Below are positions 21,472 to 30,380 of a stretch of DNA of 64,000 bases, one piece after another. Within the stretch, counting starts at the first letter, position 1, and every line of letters starts with the position of its first letter. Source of the stretch: Gordonibacter urolithinfaciens (lineage in GTDB: Bacteria; Actinomycetota; Coriobacteriia; Coriobacteriales; Eggerthellaceae); NCBI RefSeq assembly GCF_900199375.1, contig NZ_LT900217.1, positions 434,001-498,000 of the forward strand. The letters are read 5' to 3'. Under the pieces are notes generated by a model. It was not told the origin of the DNA. It ran no database searches and saw only the letters and a program-made list of their open reading frames with translations. The position numbers were made by a program, and so were the translations under genes.

Positions 21472-24099
21472 TCAGTGCGACTCCGCCCAGCTTGCCCCCC
21501 AGGACACGTCGGCCACGAGAGGCACGCAGAGCTCCGCGACGCCCTCCATCACTTCCCTCACCATCGAGGACAGCGCCTCGATCTCGCCCTCGGGCACGCT
21601 GAAGTCCAGCTCGTCGTGCACCTGCAGGAGCAACCGGGCCTTGAAGCCCTCGGCCATGAGGCGGCGCTGCACCTCGGTCATGGCCAGCTTGATGATGTCG
21701 GCGGCGCTGCCCTGCATGGGGTGGTTCATGGCCGTGCGCTCGCCGAAGCCGCGCGTGGCGGCGTTCGACGCCTTGAGCTCGGGGATATGGCGCTTGCGGC
21801 CGAACATCGTCTCCGCATAGCCCTTCGCCTTCGCCTCCTCGATCGTGGCGTCCAGGTAGGAGCGCACGCCGGGATACGCCGCGAAGTAGCGCTCGATCAT
21901 CTCCTTCGCCTCGCCGAACAGGATGCCCAGGCTCTGCGACAGGCCGAACGCCTGCTGGCCGTACACGATGCCGAAGTTCACGGCCTTCGCGCGGCTGCGC
22001 AGCTCCGGCGTCACCTCCTCCACCGGCACGTCGAACACGCGCGCGGCCGTGGCGGCGTGGAAGTCCGCGCCCGAGCAGAACGCGGCCACGAGGTGCTCGT
22101 CGCCCGAGAGGTGCGCGAGCAGGCGCAGCTCGATCTGCGAGTAGTCGGCCGACAGGAACCGCTCGTCGGGCGCGAGCGGCACGAAGCTCTCGCGTATCTG
22201 GCGGCCGAACTCGGTGCGCACGGGAATGTTCTGCAGGTTCGGGTCGGACGAGGACAGGCGGCCCGTGGTGGTGACCGTCTCGTTGAAGCAGGTGTGCACG
22301 CGCCCGTCGCCTGCGCGCATGCGTGGCAGCGCGTCGATGTAGGTGGACTTGATCTTCGCCAGCTCCCGGTAGCGCAGCACGAGGGCGGGCAGCTCGTGCA
22401 CGGCGCACAGCTCCTTGAGCACCGCGGCGTCGGTGGAATAGCCGCGCTGGTTCTTCTTGAGGGGCGTGAGGCCCAGCACCTCGAACAGGATGCGCGAGAG
22501 CTGCTTGGGGCTGTCGAGGTTGAACGTCTCCCCCGCCATGTCGAAGATGCGCGCCGAGAGCTCGTCGAGCTCGGCCTGCGTGCTGGCGCCGAGCTCCGCC
22601 AGGCGGTCGCAGTCGACGGCCGCGCCGGTGCGCTCCATGATGGCGAGCACGCCCACGAGCGGCAGGTCGATGTCGAAGTAGGCGCGGGTGCTGCCGTCGC
22701 GCCCGAGCGCCTCGGTGAGCGGGCCAACGAGCGTGCGGGCCGCGGCGGCCTGCACGCAGGCCAGGTCGGCCTCGGCCTTCGTCTCGGGCAGCACGCCGCC
22801 GCAGTAGGCGTCGAGCAGCGCGTCGTAGGAGTACTCCGTCACCGACGAGTTCAGCACGTAGCCGGCCAGCCCCAGGTCGAACGCGCGCATGCCCATGAGG
22901 TCGTCGTCGGATGCGAGCGCGGGCTCGGACGTGTCGGCCGGGTAGACGCGGTGCACGGCATGCTTCACGTCGAGCGCCGCGAACGAGCCCGCCGCCACGA
23001 TGCGCGCGAACGCCGCGGGGCCGCCCTCGTCCTCGTAGAGCGCCGTGCCCTCCGTGGTGGAGACAGCGCACGTCAGGTCCACGTTGAAGAGCGACGCCTG
23101 CTCGGGCTCCACGAACGCCACGCCCACCGTCTCGCCGCGCGCGATGGCCGCGTCCACGAGGGCGTCGGCCTGCGCACCGGTCACGACGGGCTCCCACGAC
23201 AGCGGGGCCGCCTTCTTCTCCAGCTCGCGTCCCACCAGCTTGAGCACGCGGCTCAGGTGGGCGTTGAACTGCACCTTCTTGAACGCCTCCGTCACGCGCT
23301 CCGGGTCGAACGACGGGAAGCAGCACTCCTCGAGATCGAGCGGGAAGTCCAGGTCGCACACGATGGTGGCCACCTCGCGGGAGAGGAACGCCATGTCCTT
23401 GTTGTCGACCATCCTCTCCTTCTGCTTGCCCTTGAGGTCGTCCACGTGCTCGTAGATGCCCTCCAGGTTCCCGTAGGCTTGCAGAAGCTTCGCGGCCGTC
23501 TTGTCGCCGATGCCGGGCACGCCGGGGATGTTGTCGGACGAGTCGCCCTTGAGGCCCAGGAAGTCGATGAACTGGTCGGGGCGCACGCCGTAGCGCTCCT
23601 CCACCTCGGCCGGGCCGTAGATGGCCACGTCGGTGATTCCCTTCTTCGTGGTGACGATGCGCGTCTTGTCGCTGGCCAGCTGGTAGGCGTCCTTGTCGCC
23701 CGTCACGAGCAGTGTCTCGTATCCCAGCTCCTCGTCGCGTGCGGCCACCGTGCCCAGGATGTCGTCGCCCTCCCAGCCCTTGATGCGCACGACGGGCACG
23801 TCCATGGCCTCGAGCAGCTCCTCGATGATGGGGAACTGCACCTTCAGGTCGTCGTCCATGGGCGGACGCTGCGCCTTGTACTGCTCGAGCGCTTTCATGC
23901 GGAAGGCGGGGCGGCCCGCGTCGAACGCGCAGATGATGGCGTCGGGGCTGGCCATGTCGATGAACTTGAGCAGCATGGCAAGAAAGCCGAACACGGCGTT
24001 CGTGGGCGTGCCGTCGGGGGCGTTCATCGTCTGCGGCACGGCATGGTAGGCGCGGTGCATGAGCGAGTTGCCGTCGATGACGGCGATCTTCTTCGGCAT
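21472..24099 (-). CDS. polA: DNA polymerase I
   Basis: 875 residues from ATG 24099 (MPKKIAVIDGNSLMHRAYHA), preceded by GGAGGA. The 5'-nuclease domain covers about residues 1-295 (KGWEGDDILGTVAARDE, FLGLKGDSSDNIPGVPGIGDKTA). The following 3'-5' exonuclease-like domain lacks the expected DxE motif (VGVAFVEPEQASLFNV at that place) and is probably inactive for proofreading. The polymerase domain is complete: motif A DYSQIELRLLAHLSGDE, motif B RAKAVNFGIVYGQQAFGLSQ, motif C LLLQVHDELDFSVPE. It acts in repair and Okazaki fragment maturation. A -10-like TATACT is at 24134-24139 on the minus strand. Confidence 0.97.
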   Translation of the reverse strand: MPKKIAVIDGNSLMHRAYHAVPQTMNAPDGTPTNAVFGFLAMLLKFIDMASPDAIICAFDAGRPAFRMKALEQYKAQRPPMDDDLKVQFPIIEELLEAMDVPVVRIKGWEGDDILGTVAARDEELGYETLLVTGDKDAYQLASDKTRIVTTKKGITDVAIYGPAEVEERYGVRPDQFIDFLGLKGDSSDNIPGVPGIGDKTAAKLLQAYGNLEGIYEHVDDLKGKQKERMVDNKDMAFLSREVATIVCDLDFPLDLEECCFPSFDPERVTEAFKKVQFNAHLSRVLKLVGRELEKKAAPLSWEPVVTGAQADALVDAAIARGETVGVAFVEPEQASLFNVDLTCAVSTTEGTALYEDEGGPAAFARIVAAGSFAALDVKHAVHRVYPADTSEPALASDDDLMGMRAFDLGLAGYVLNSSVTEYSYDALLDAYCGGVLPETKAEADLACVQAAAARTLVGPLTEALGRDGSTRAYFDIDLPLVGVLAIMERTGAAVDCDRLAELGASTQAELDELSARIFDMAGETFNLDSPKQLSRILFEVLGLTPLKKNQRGYSTDAAVLKELCAVHELPALVLRYRELAKIKSTYIDALPRMRAGDGRVHTCFNETVTTTGRLSSSDPNLQNIPVRTEFGRQIRESFVPLAPDERFLSADYSQIELRLLAHLSGDEHLVAAFCSGADFHAATAARVFDVPVEEVTPELRSRAKAVNFGIVYGQQAFGLSQSLGILFGEAKEMIERYFAAYPGVRSYLDATIEEAKAKGYAETMFGRKRHIPELKASNAATRGFGERTAMNHPMQGSAADIIKLAMTEVQRRLMAEGFKARLLLQVHDELDFSVPEGEIEALSSMVREVMEGVAELCVPLVADVSWGASWAESH

Positions 24100-24156
24100 G
24101 GGCTTCCTCCGTCGCTTGAGTTTCAGATGGATTAGTATAGCGCATGCGGGCTGTCC

Positions 24157-24272
24157 GCTCCGGGGATGGGGCCGTGCCCAGTCGCTCGGGCAGTCCTGCT
24201 CGCGCAAAACGCCCACAGGGCGTTTTGGCTCGTGCGGAACTCGCTTGGTGGGCACGGCCCCATCCCCGGAGC
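24157..24272. repeat. Long perfect inverted repeat upstream of polA
   Basis: 24-bp arms (24157-24180 and 24249-24272) are exact reverse complements. Inside, a second perfect 10-bp pair (24205-24214 with 24218-24227, loop ACA) shares nearly the same centre, and the parts between pair imperfectly. The element fills the middle of the 350-base gap between polA and the GlnR-like gene. The rest of that gap (24273-24449) shows nothing recognisable. It could serve as a terminator for the GlnR-like gene, but it resembles a mobile palindromic repeat. Confidence 0.75.
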
Positions 24273-24449
24273 TGCTTGCATCTCCTTGAAAGCATCATAT
24301 GAAGCTGTATGCGAAAGGGAGGTTGCCGCTGACAGAAATCAACCAGGGAGGGGCAACTCGCTCGGTACCTTGGTGAGAGGCTCAACCTGCGAGGATCGAG
24401 TAGCTGCGGGGTTCGTTGCCCTACGACACGCCGCCTCAACCAGCAGCCC

Positions 24450-25121
24450 CTAGGCACTCCATAGATAGCCCACACCGCGGACGGTTTCCAGGTGCTGCGC
24501 GAGGTCGGGGCCGAGTTTTGCGCGGACGCGGCGGACGTGGACATCCACGGTGCGGCTTCCGCCGTAGTAGTCGAAGCCCCAGACGCGGCGCAAAAGCGCG
24601 TCGCGGGAGTACGTGCGGCCGGGGTGGGTCACGAGGAAGGCGAGCAGGGCGTACTCCAGGTACGTGAGGTCCAGGGGCTCGCCGGCCACGTTCACCTGAT
24701 AGGTGGCCAGGTTGATGGTCAGGGCGTCCACGGCGACGAAGTCCGACGCGGAGCTCTCGTTGCCGGGCCACAGCAGCTGGCGGATGCGCGCCGCGCACTC
24801 GTCCGGGGACGCGCCGTGCACCACGAAGTCGCTCTTCACCTGCACGGGCAGGCGAAGCTCGCCCAGCTGGTCCTCGCCCACGATCACGAGGAGCGCCGCG
24901 GAGCCGTCCTCCAGAAGCAGCGACTCGGCTTGGGCCACCCTGCCCAGCGCCTCGCCGCGCGCCTCGTAGACGACCAGGTCGTAGCCGGGATGCTGCACCA
25001 GCAGGTTCTTCAGCTGCGCCGACGATCCGGCAGCCACCTCCACGTCGAGGCCCGAGAGCACCTGCTGGAACTTGTGGGCGTTGTCCAGGCTGTCCGCTAC
25101 GAATATGACTGATTTCCTCAT
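24450..25121 (-). CDS. GlnR-like orphan response regulator (OmpR-type winged helix, degenerate receiver)
   Basis: 223 residues; GGAGG lies 7 bases before the ATG. The C-terminal winged helix is clear (YLEYALLAFLVTHPGRTYSRDALLRRVWGFDYYGGSRTVDVHVRRVRAKLG). The N-terminal receiver domain is degenerate: where the phosphorylated Asp is expected the sequence reads YDLVVYEARGE, so phosphorelay control is unlikely. This matches actinobacterial GlnR, a nitrogen regulator that works without phosphorylation. It follows glnA by 33 bases on the same strand, and a GlnR-type box lies in the glnA promoter. There is no neighbouring histidine kinase. Confidence 0.75.
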   Translation of the reverse strand: MRKSVIFVADSLDNAHKFQQVLSGLDVEVAAGSSAQLKNLLVQHPGYDLVVYEARGEALGRVAQAESLLLEDGSAALLVIVGEDQLGELRLPVQVKSDFVVHGASPDECAARIRQLLWPGNESSASDFVAVDALTINLATYQVNVAGEPLDLTYLEYALLAFLVTHPGRTYSRDALLRRVWGFDYYGGSRTVDVHVRRVRAKLGPDLAQHLETVRGVGYLWSA

Positions 25122-25154
25122 ATCAAGGCCTCCGACCGTCCGTCATGGCCACGG

Positions 25155-26498
25155 CTACAGCACCGCCAGGTAGCGGTCGCGCTCCCACGCGCTCACGTTG
25201 CCCTGGTACTCGTTCCACTCGGCGCGCTTGGCGGCCACGAGGTAGGAGTGGATGTGGTCGCCCAGCGTCTCGCGCATGAGCGCGGACCCGGCGAACAGCT
25301 CCACGGCCTCGCCCAAGCTCTCGGGAAGCGTCTGGATGCCCTGGCGGCGCAGATCCTGGCGCGAGAGCGCGAACAGGTCCTGGTCCTCGGTGGGGGGCTG
25401 CAGCTCCAGCCCCTCCTCGATGCCCGCGAGCCCCGCCGCCAGCATGGCGGCGAAGGCCAGGTAGGGGTTCGCGGCGGGGTCGGGGCTGCGCAGCTCGATG
25501 CGGCAGGCGTCCTCGCGGTCGGGCCGGTAGCCGGGTATGCGCACGAGCGTGGAGCGGTTGCGGCTCGCCCACGACAGGTACGTGGGGGCCTCGCCCCCGC
25601 AGACGAGGCGCTTGTAAGAGTTCACGAACTGGTTCGTGACCAAGCAGAACTCGGGCGCGTACTTCAAGATGCCCGCGATATAGCGCTTCGCCACGTCCGA
25701 CAGGCGGTAGCCCTGGGGGTCGTGCGCATCGAAGAACGCGTTGTTGCCGTCGAGGTCGAACAGGCTCTGGTGCACGTGCATGCCGCTTCCCGGCTCGCCC
25801 GCCATGGGCTTGGGCATGAACGAGGCGTACACGCCGTGCTTCAGCGCTATCTCCTTCACCACCAGCTTGTACGTCATCACCGCGTCGGCCATGGACAGCG
25901 CATCGGCGAAGCGCAGATCTATCTCGTGCTGCGAGGGCCCGTTCTCGTGGTGGCTGTACTCCACGGGGATGCCCATCTTCTCCAGCGTGAGCACCGTGTC
26001 GCGGCGCAGGTCGGAGGCGTAGTCGAGGCTCGTGAGGTCGAAGTAGCCACCGCGGTCGAGCACCTCGGTGCCCTCGGGCCCCTTGAAGTAGTAGAACTCC
26101 AGCTCGGGACCCACGTTGAACACATACCCCATCTCCCGGGCCTTCCCCACCGTGCGCGCCAGCACCTGGCGCGGATCGCCTTCGAACGGCAGGCCGTCGG
26201 GCGTGCGCACGTCGCAGAACATGCGGGCGACCGCGTTGGACTCGGGACGCCAGGGCAGCACCTGGAACGTGGAGGCATCGGGATAGGCGAGCATGTCGGA
26301 TTCCTGCGTGCGGCAGAACCCCTCGATGCAGCTGCCGTCGAAGCCCATGCCGTCGGCGAGCGCGTCCTCGAGCTCGCCCGGCACGACGGCGAACGACTTC
26401 ATGGCGCCCAGCACGTCGGTGAACCAGAAGCGCACGAAGTGCACATCGCGGCTCTTGATGGTCTTGAGGACGAAGTCCTGGTCGGGGTTCGCGGTCAT
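25155..26498 (-). CDS. glnA: Glutamine synthetase type I
   Basis: 447 residues, the length of the GSI-alpha group, which lacks the adenylylation loop of longer enzymes. Motifs: DGSCIEGFCRTQESD, GPELEFYYFK (metal-binding Glu), SHHENGPSQHEIDLRF, GSGMHVHQSLFD, NSYKRLVCGGEAPTYLSWA and the C-terminal ELRSPDPAANPYLAFAAMLA. It condenses ammonia and glutamate with ATP. The AAGGA ribosome site is 7 bases upstream. It is first in an operon with the GlnR-like gene and is probably under that protein's control. Confidence 0.96.
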   Translation of the reverse strand: MTANPDQDFVLKTIKSRDVHFVRFWFTDVLGAMKSFAVVPGELEDALADGMGFDGSCIEGFCRTQESDMLAYPDASTFQVLPWRPESNAVARMFCDVRTPDGLPFEGDPRQVLARTVGKAREMGYVFNVGPELEFYYFKGPEGTEVLDRGGYFDLTSLDYASDLRRDTVLTLEKMGIPVEYSHHENGPSQHEIDLRFADALSMADAVMTYKLVVKEIALKHGVYASFMPKPMAGEPGSGMHVHQSLFDLDGNNAFFDAHDPQGYRLSDVAKRYIAGILKYAPEFCLVTNQFVNSYKRLVCGGEAPTYLSWASRNRSTLVRIPGYRPDREDACRIELRSPDPAANPYLAFAAMLAAGLAGIEEGLELQPPTEDQDLFALSRQDLRRQGIQTLPESLGEAVELFAGSALMRETLGDHIHSYLVAAKRAEWNEYQGNVSAWERDRYLAVL

Positions 26499-26524
26499 GG
26501 GCGCATCCTTTCTCTCAAGGAACC

Positions 26525-26555
26525 ATTATAACCCGCGATGTTTCGGTCTCGTTAC
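26525..26555 (-). promoter_or_regulatory. glnA promoter with a GlnR-type operator
   Basis: On the minus strand a TATAAT -10 (26525-26530) is preceded 9 bases upstream by GTAAC-GAGACC-GAAAC (26555 down to 26540). This fits the actinobacterial GlnR box gTnAc-N6-GaAAc. The box covers the -35 position, where no good -35 hexamer is found, as expected for a promoter that needs an activator. No second a/b pair is seen directly upstream. Confidence 0.65.
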
Positions 26556-26751
26556 GCAACGCCCCGGCCACGCGGCGAGGCGGCGGGAGTCCTTCGTCCC
26601 CTTGCCTGCCTTTCGCGAACCGATCGGTAACGCGCGCGTGACGAATGGAAGGCGCGCCCCCTTCGCCATGCTGGAAGGTTATACTTTAGAATCTGCCTGC
26701 GGCCATCCGCCCCGGGCGGAGCAGGCACGCGAAACGAGAGGCAAAACAACC

Positions 26752-27117
26752 ATGATGGCAGAATACGCGGAAGCGTTGAAAAGAAACGGCATCGACTACG
26801 ACGAGGCGATGGAGCGCTTCGGCGGCAACGCGGCGCTTTACGAGCGCCTTGCCCTGAAGTTCCTCGACGACGCGCACTTCGCCGCACTCGAGCAGGCATT
26901 GGCCGACGGCGACGTGGACACGGCGGTCCGCGAGGCCCATACGCTCAAGGGCGTTGCAGGAAATCTTTCGTTCACCGCGTTGTACGAGGCGGCGAGCAAG
27001 GTGAACGCAGCCTTGCGCGAGGGCGACCTCGCAGAGGCGACGGCGCTCATGGATCCCATCCGCAATGCGCACGCGGCCGTCGTCTCCGCTTTGGGCTCGC
27101 TGCGCGACGAACGCTGA
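26752..27117 (+). CDS. Stand-alone Hpt (histidine phosphotransfer) domain protein
   Basis: 121 residues from ATG 26752 (a second ATG follows immediately). It is a single helical Hpt domain: RFGGNAALYERLALKFLDD, then the phosphorylated His in EAHTLKGVAGNLSFTALYEAA, then HAAVVSALGSL. Such proteins relay phosphate between a hybrid histidine kinase and a response regulator. No kinase or receiver gene lies nearby. It is divergent from glnA, 253 bases apart; a -10-like TATACT sits upstream. The role is open. Confidence 0.85.
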   Translation: MMAEYAEALKRNGIDYDEAMERFGGNAALYERLALKFLDDAHFAALEQALADGDVDTAVREAHTLKGVAGNLSFTALYEAASKVNAALREGDLAEATALMDPIRNAHAAVVSALGSLRDER

Positions 27118-27144
27118 CCTGCGAGTCCACGAAAGGTGGCACCG

Positions 27145-27639
27145 ATGAAGTTCTCCAACATCCTCGTACCGTTCGACAAGTCCGCACACGCCGTCCATGC
27201 GCTCGAGATCGCCAAGGGCCTCGCCGAGGAGGACCCGGCCATCCAGCTGCACGTCGTCGGCATCATCTTCCTCTCGGAGATGCCGCCCTCCCTCGGCCTG
27301 GAGGCGAACCCCTACCAGAGCGTCCCGCCGCTCACGGTCGACCCCGACCTGTACAAGCAGCTCGTCGAGGCGGCGCTTGCCCGCGAGAAGGAGGACATGG
27401 GCGCGGCTATCGGCAACCTGCTCGACGGGCTGCCGAGCCCCGTGCAGGTGCTTGCCGTGAACGCCCCTTCCGTCGTGGACGGCATCAACGACTACGCCCA
27501 CGACCATGGCTGCGACCTCATCGTCATGGGCTCCCGCGGCCTGGGCGTGCTGCGCGGCATGCTGGGCAGCGTGAGCTACGGCGTCCTGCGCTCGGCGGAC
27601 GTGCCGGTGCTGATAGCGAAGGAAGCGGAGAAGGAGTAG
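27145..27639 (+). CDS. Universal stress protein (UspA family)
   Basis: 164 residues from ATG 27145; an earlier in-frame ATG at 27136 has no ribosome site, whereas AAAGGTGG precedes the chosen one. The start FSNILVPFDKSAHAVHALEIAK and the ATP-binding stretch MGSRGLGVLRGMLGSVSYGVLRSADVPVLI (G-2x-G-9x-G-S pattern) are typical. Usp proteins bind ATP and protect during stress, with no defined reaction. It follows the Hpt gene by 27 bases, so the two may share a transcript. Confidence 0.92.
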   Translation: MKFSNILVPFDKSAHAVHALEIAKGLAEEDPAIQLHVVGIIFLSEMPPSLGLEANPYQSVPPLTVDPDLYKQLVEAALAREKEDMGAAIGNLLDGLPSPVQVLAVNAPSVVDGINDYAHDHGCDLIVMGSRGLGVLRGMLGSVSYGVLRSADVPVLIAKEAEKE

Positions 27640-27674
27640 CGCGGGCTGCCCGGGCCTTCTGTTCTTGTGGAGCA

Positions 27675-27703
27675 GCCGGCCGCCTTGCGGGTTCTCGGCC
27701 GGC
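27675..27703 (+). terminator. Hairpin after the universal stress protein gene
   Basis: 7-bp GC stem (27675-27681 with 27697-27703) followed by CCTTTC. It is weak, but it sits between the stress-protein stop and the extended -10 promoter of the next gene. Confidence 0.4.
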
Positions 27704-27717
27704 CTTTCGCCCTCCCT

Positions 27718-27726
27718 TGGTATAAT
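27718..27726 (+). promoter_or_regulatory. Extended -10 promoter at the start of the glycosyltransferase operon
   Basis: TGGTATAAT, an extended -10 element (TGnTATAAT), 9 bases before the ATG at 27736. No -35 match is seen. The resulting leader would be very short, so translation could be nearly leaderless. Confidence 0.4.
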
Positions 27727-27735
27727 GGCCCGGTT

Positions 27736-29046
27736 ATGGATACCTTGACCCAGCAGAAGAAACCGGCGGAGAGCGCCGCGCGCGCACCCAAGCGCATCGC
27801 CGTCGTGACGATGGGCGTGAAGCTGGGCGACGAGACGCGCGGCTACACGCGCTTCCGCTTCCTCTCGGAGCTGCTTGCGCGCGAGGGCTTCGCCGTCGAC
27901 CTCGTCACGTCCACGTTCCAGCATTGGGAGAAGGCGCAGCGCGATTGCTCGAAGCCCTGCTACCAGGGCCTTCCCTACCGCATCGTGTTCATCGAGGAGC
28001 CGGGCTACACGAAGAACCTCGACCTCGGGCGCATCCGCAGCCACCGCGTTGCCGCCAAGAACCTGCGCGAGCACTTCGCAAAGAACGCCGGCGCCTACGA
28101 TCTTGTGTACGCGGAGATCCCGCCCAACGACGTCGCGCGCGTCTGCGCCGAGGCGGCCGAGGCGCAGGGCATCCCCTTCGTGGCCGACATCAACGACCTG
28201 TGGCCCGAGGCCATGCGCATGGTGGTGGACATCCCCGTGGTGAGCGATGTGGCGTTCTACCCGTTCGCGCGCGACGCGAAGCGCGTCTACCAGCTGCTCT
28301 CCGGCGCCGTGGGCACCTCCGACGAGTACGCTGCCCGCCCGGCCAAGGACCGGCAGCGCCCCTACCCCCACGCGACCGTCTACGTGGGCAACGACCTGGC
28401 CGCTTTCGACGCGGGCGCGAGCCGCTTCGCCGACGCGATAGAGAAGCCCGCCGACGAGGTCTGGGTCACGTACGCGGGGACGCTCGGCGCGAGCTACGAC
28501 GTGGCCACGCTCGTGAGGGCCGCCGCACTGCTCGAGCAGGAACGGCTCGCGCGCACGGGCGCGCCGGCCGGCCCGACGGGGCAGGCGATCCCGCCCGTGC
28601 GCGTGAAGGTGCTCGGCGACGGGCCCGACCGCGAGAAGCTCCAGGCGCTGGCCGCCGAGCTGGACGCCCCCGCCGACTTCCTCGGCTACCAGGACTACGA
28701 GCACATGGCAGCCTACCTGTGCGCGTCCGACATCGTGGTGAACTCGCTGGTGAAGTCCGCCGCGCAGAGCATCGTCACGAAGATCGGCGACTACCTGGCC
28801 AGCGGCAAGCCCATGGTCAACACGGGCTCGAGCCCCGAGTTCCGCTCGAAGGTCTCCGCCGACGGCTTCGGCGTGAACGTGGAGGCGGAGGATCCGCGCG
28901 CGCTCGCCGACGAGATAGCGAAGCTCGCCGGGCACGCGTCGCTGCGCAAGATCATGGGGGCGAAAGGACGCGCCGTGGCCGAGCGCGAGTTCGACCAGCC
29001 GCGCTCGTACCGCGCGATCGTGGATTTGCTGCGCACACTGCTGTGA
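27736..29046 (+). CDS. Glycosyltransferase, GT4-like (GT-B fold)
   Basis: 436 residues. The frame is open from 27667, but the ATG at 27736 follows the promoter element. An N-terminal Rossmann half is seen (RIAVVTMGVKLGDETRGYTRF, FVADINDLWPEAMRMV), and a C-terminal donor-binding half (VKVLGDGPDREKLQALAAEL, FLGYQDYEHMAAYLCASDIVVNSL). The late motif TKIGDYLASGKPMVNTG stands where GT4 enzymes bind the nucleotide. GC-rich like the core genome. It heads a three-gene group with an aminotransferase and a lipid-sugar phosphotransferase, so it probably adds an early sugar of a surface glycan. Donor and acceptor are unknown. Confidence 0.8.
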   Translation: MDTLTQQKKPAESAARAPKRIAVVTMGVKLGDETRGYTRFRFLSELLAREGFAVDLVTSTFQHWEKAQRDCSKPCYQGLPYRIVFIEEPGYTKNLDLGRIRSHRVAAKNLREHFAKNAGAYDLVYAEIPPNDVARVCAEAAEAQGIPFVADINDLWPEAMRMVVDIPVVSDVAFYPFARDAKRVYQLLSGAVGTSDEYAARPAKDRQRPYPHATVYVGNDLAAFDAGASRFADAIEKPADEVWVTYAGTLGASYDVATLVRAAALLEQERLARTGAPAGPTGQAIPPVRVKVLGDGPDREKLQALAAELDAPADFLGYQDYEHMAAYLCASDIVVNSLVKSAAQSIVTKIGDYLASGKPMVNTGSSPEFRSKVSADGFGVNVEAEDPRALADEIAKLAGHASLRKIMGAKGRAVAEREFDQPRSYRAIVDLLRTLL

Positions 29047-29153
29047 TTTTGGTTGAGCGCCTCGCCAAAACGGCGGCGGCGCGCGAGAATATGAGTTTCG
29101 GCGCGCCGCAGGCAAGGGCGCGCTTGCCGTGCCATGAAGCAAGGAGCGATATC

Positions 29154-30380
29154 TTGACCGAGCAGAGACGCGTTTCGTTCTCCCCGCCTGACATCACGCA
29201 GGCCGAGATCGACGAGGTTGTGGACACGCTGACAAGCGGCTGGATAACCACCGGACCCAAGACGAAGGAGTTCGAGCGCGAGCTGGCGGCCTTCACGGGC
29301 GCCGATCGCGTGGCCTCGTTCTCCTCGGCCACGGCCGCCCTCGAGTGCGCGCTGCGCGCCCTGGGCGTAGGACCGGGCGACGAGGTCATCACGAGTGCCT
29401 ACACCTACACGGCCTCGTGCTCGGTCATCTGCCACGTGGGTGCGACGCCGGTTTTGTGCGACGTGGCCCCGGACTCCTACGAGATGGACTACGACACGCT
29501 GGCGTCGCTCGTGACCGAGCGCACGCGAGCGGTCATCCCCGTGGACATTGCCGGCCGCATGGTCGACTACGGCCGGCTCTTCACCGCCCTCGAGAGCGGT
29601 GGCAGCCGCTGGACGCCCGCCACCGACCTGCAGCGGGCGATCGGGCGCGTGGCGGTGCTGGCCGACGGGGCGCACTCGCTCGGCGCCGTGCAGGACGGGC
29701 GCCCCTCGGGCTCCGTCGCCGACTTCACCGCGTTCTCGTTCCATGCCGTGAAGAACCTCACCACCGCCGAGGGCGGCGCGCTGGCATGGCGCGCGGGCGC
29801 CTTCGACTCCGACGAGCTTTACAACCAGTTCATGCTCATGTCGCTTCACGGCCAGACGAAGGACGCGCTGTCGAAGACGCGCGCCGGCGCCTGGGAGTAC
29901 GACGTCGCCTATCCCGGCTGGAAATGCAACATGACCGACATCCAAGCGGCCTTGGGGCTGGCGCAGATGCGCCGCTACCCCACCCTGCTCGCGCGCCGGC
30001 GCGAGCTCGTGGGGCGCTACGAGAACGGTTTGGCCGACCTGGGCGTCGACGTGCTGCAGCATTACGGCGAGGACTTCGCCTCGAGCGGGCACCTGATGCT
30101 CGTGCGCCTGCCTGGCAAAAGCGCAGCGTTCCGGAGCGCGCTCATCGAGCGGCTTGCCGACGCCGGCGTATCGGCGAACGTACACTACAAGCCGCTGCCC
30201 ATGCTCACCGCCTACCGCGACCTCGGCTTCGACATCGACGACTTCCCGAACGCCCGCGCGCAGTTCGAAAACGAGGTCACGCTGCCTCTTCACACGCTGC
30301 TCTCGGATGACGACGTGGACTACGTCGTGGGGGCCTTCCACCGCGCCTGGGACGCGCTTGAGGCGGAGGGTGTCCGCTGA
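29154..30380 (+). CDS. DegT/DnrJ/EryC1-family sugar aminotransferase
   Basis: 408 residues from a TTG at 29154 with AAGGAG 7 bases upstream; the reading frame is open much further upstream but overlaps the previous gene. PLP-dependent fold: FTGADRVASFSSATAALECAL, GPGDEVITSAYTYTAS, VAVLADGAHSLGAVQDG and the Schiff-base Lys in FSFHAVKNLTTAEGGAL. Relatives transfer an amino group from glutamate to a keto-sugar nucleotide. The stop overlaps the next start (TGATG). With a PglC-type transferase next door, a role in making a 4-amino sugar such as bacillosamine is possible but not shown. Confidence 0.88.
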   Translation: MTEQRRVSFSPPDITQAEIDEVVDTLTSGWITTGPKTKEFERELAAFTGADRVASFSSATAALECALRALGVGPGDEVITSAYTYTASCSVICHVGATPVLCDVAPDSYEMDYDTLASLVTERTRAVIPVDIAGRMVDYGRLFTALESGGSRWTPATDLQRAIGRVAVLADGAHSLGAVQDGRPSGSVADFTAFSFHAVKNLTTAEGGALAWRAGAFDSDELYNQFMLMSLHGQTKDALSKTRAGAWEYDVAYPGWKCNMTDIQAALGLAQMRRYPTLLARRRELVGRYENGLADLGVDVLQHYGEDFASSGHLMLVRLPGKSAAFRSALIERLADAGVSANVHYKPLPMLTAYRDLGFDIDDFPNARAQFENEVTLPLHTLLSDDDVDYVVGAFHRAWDALEAEGVR

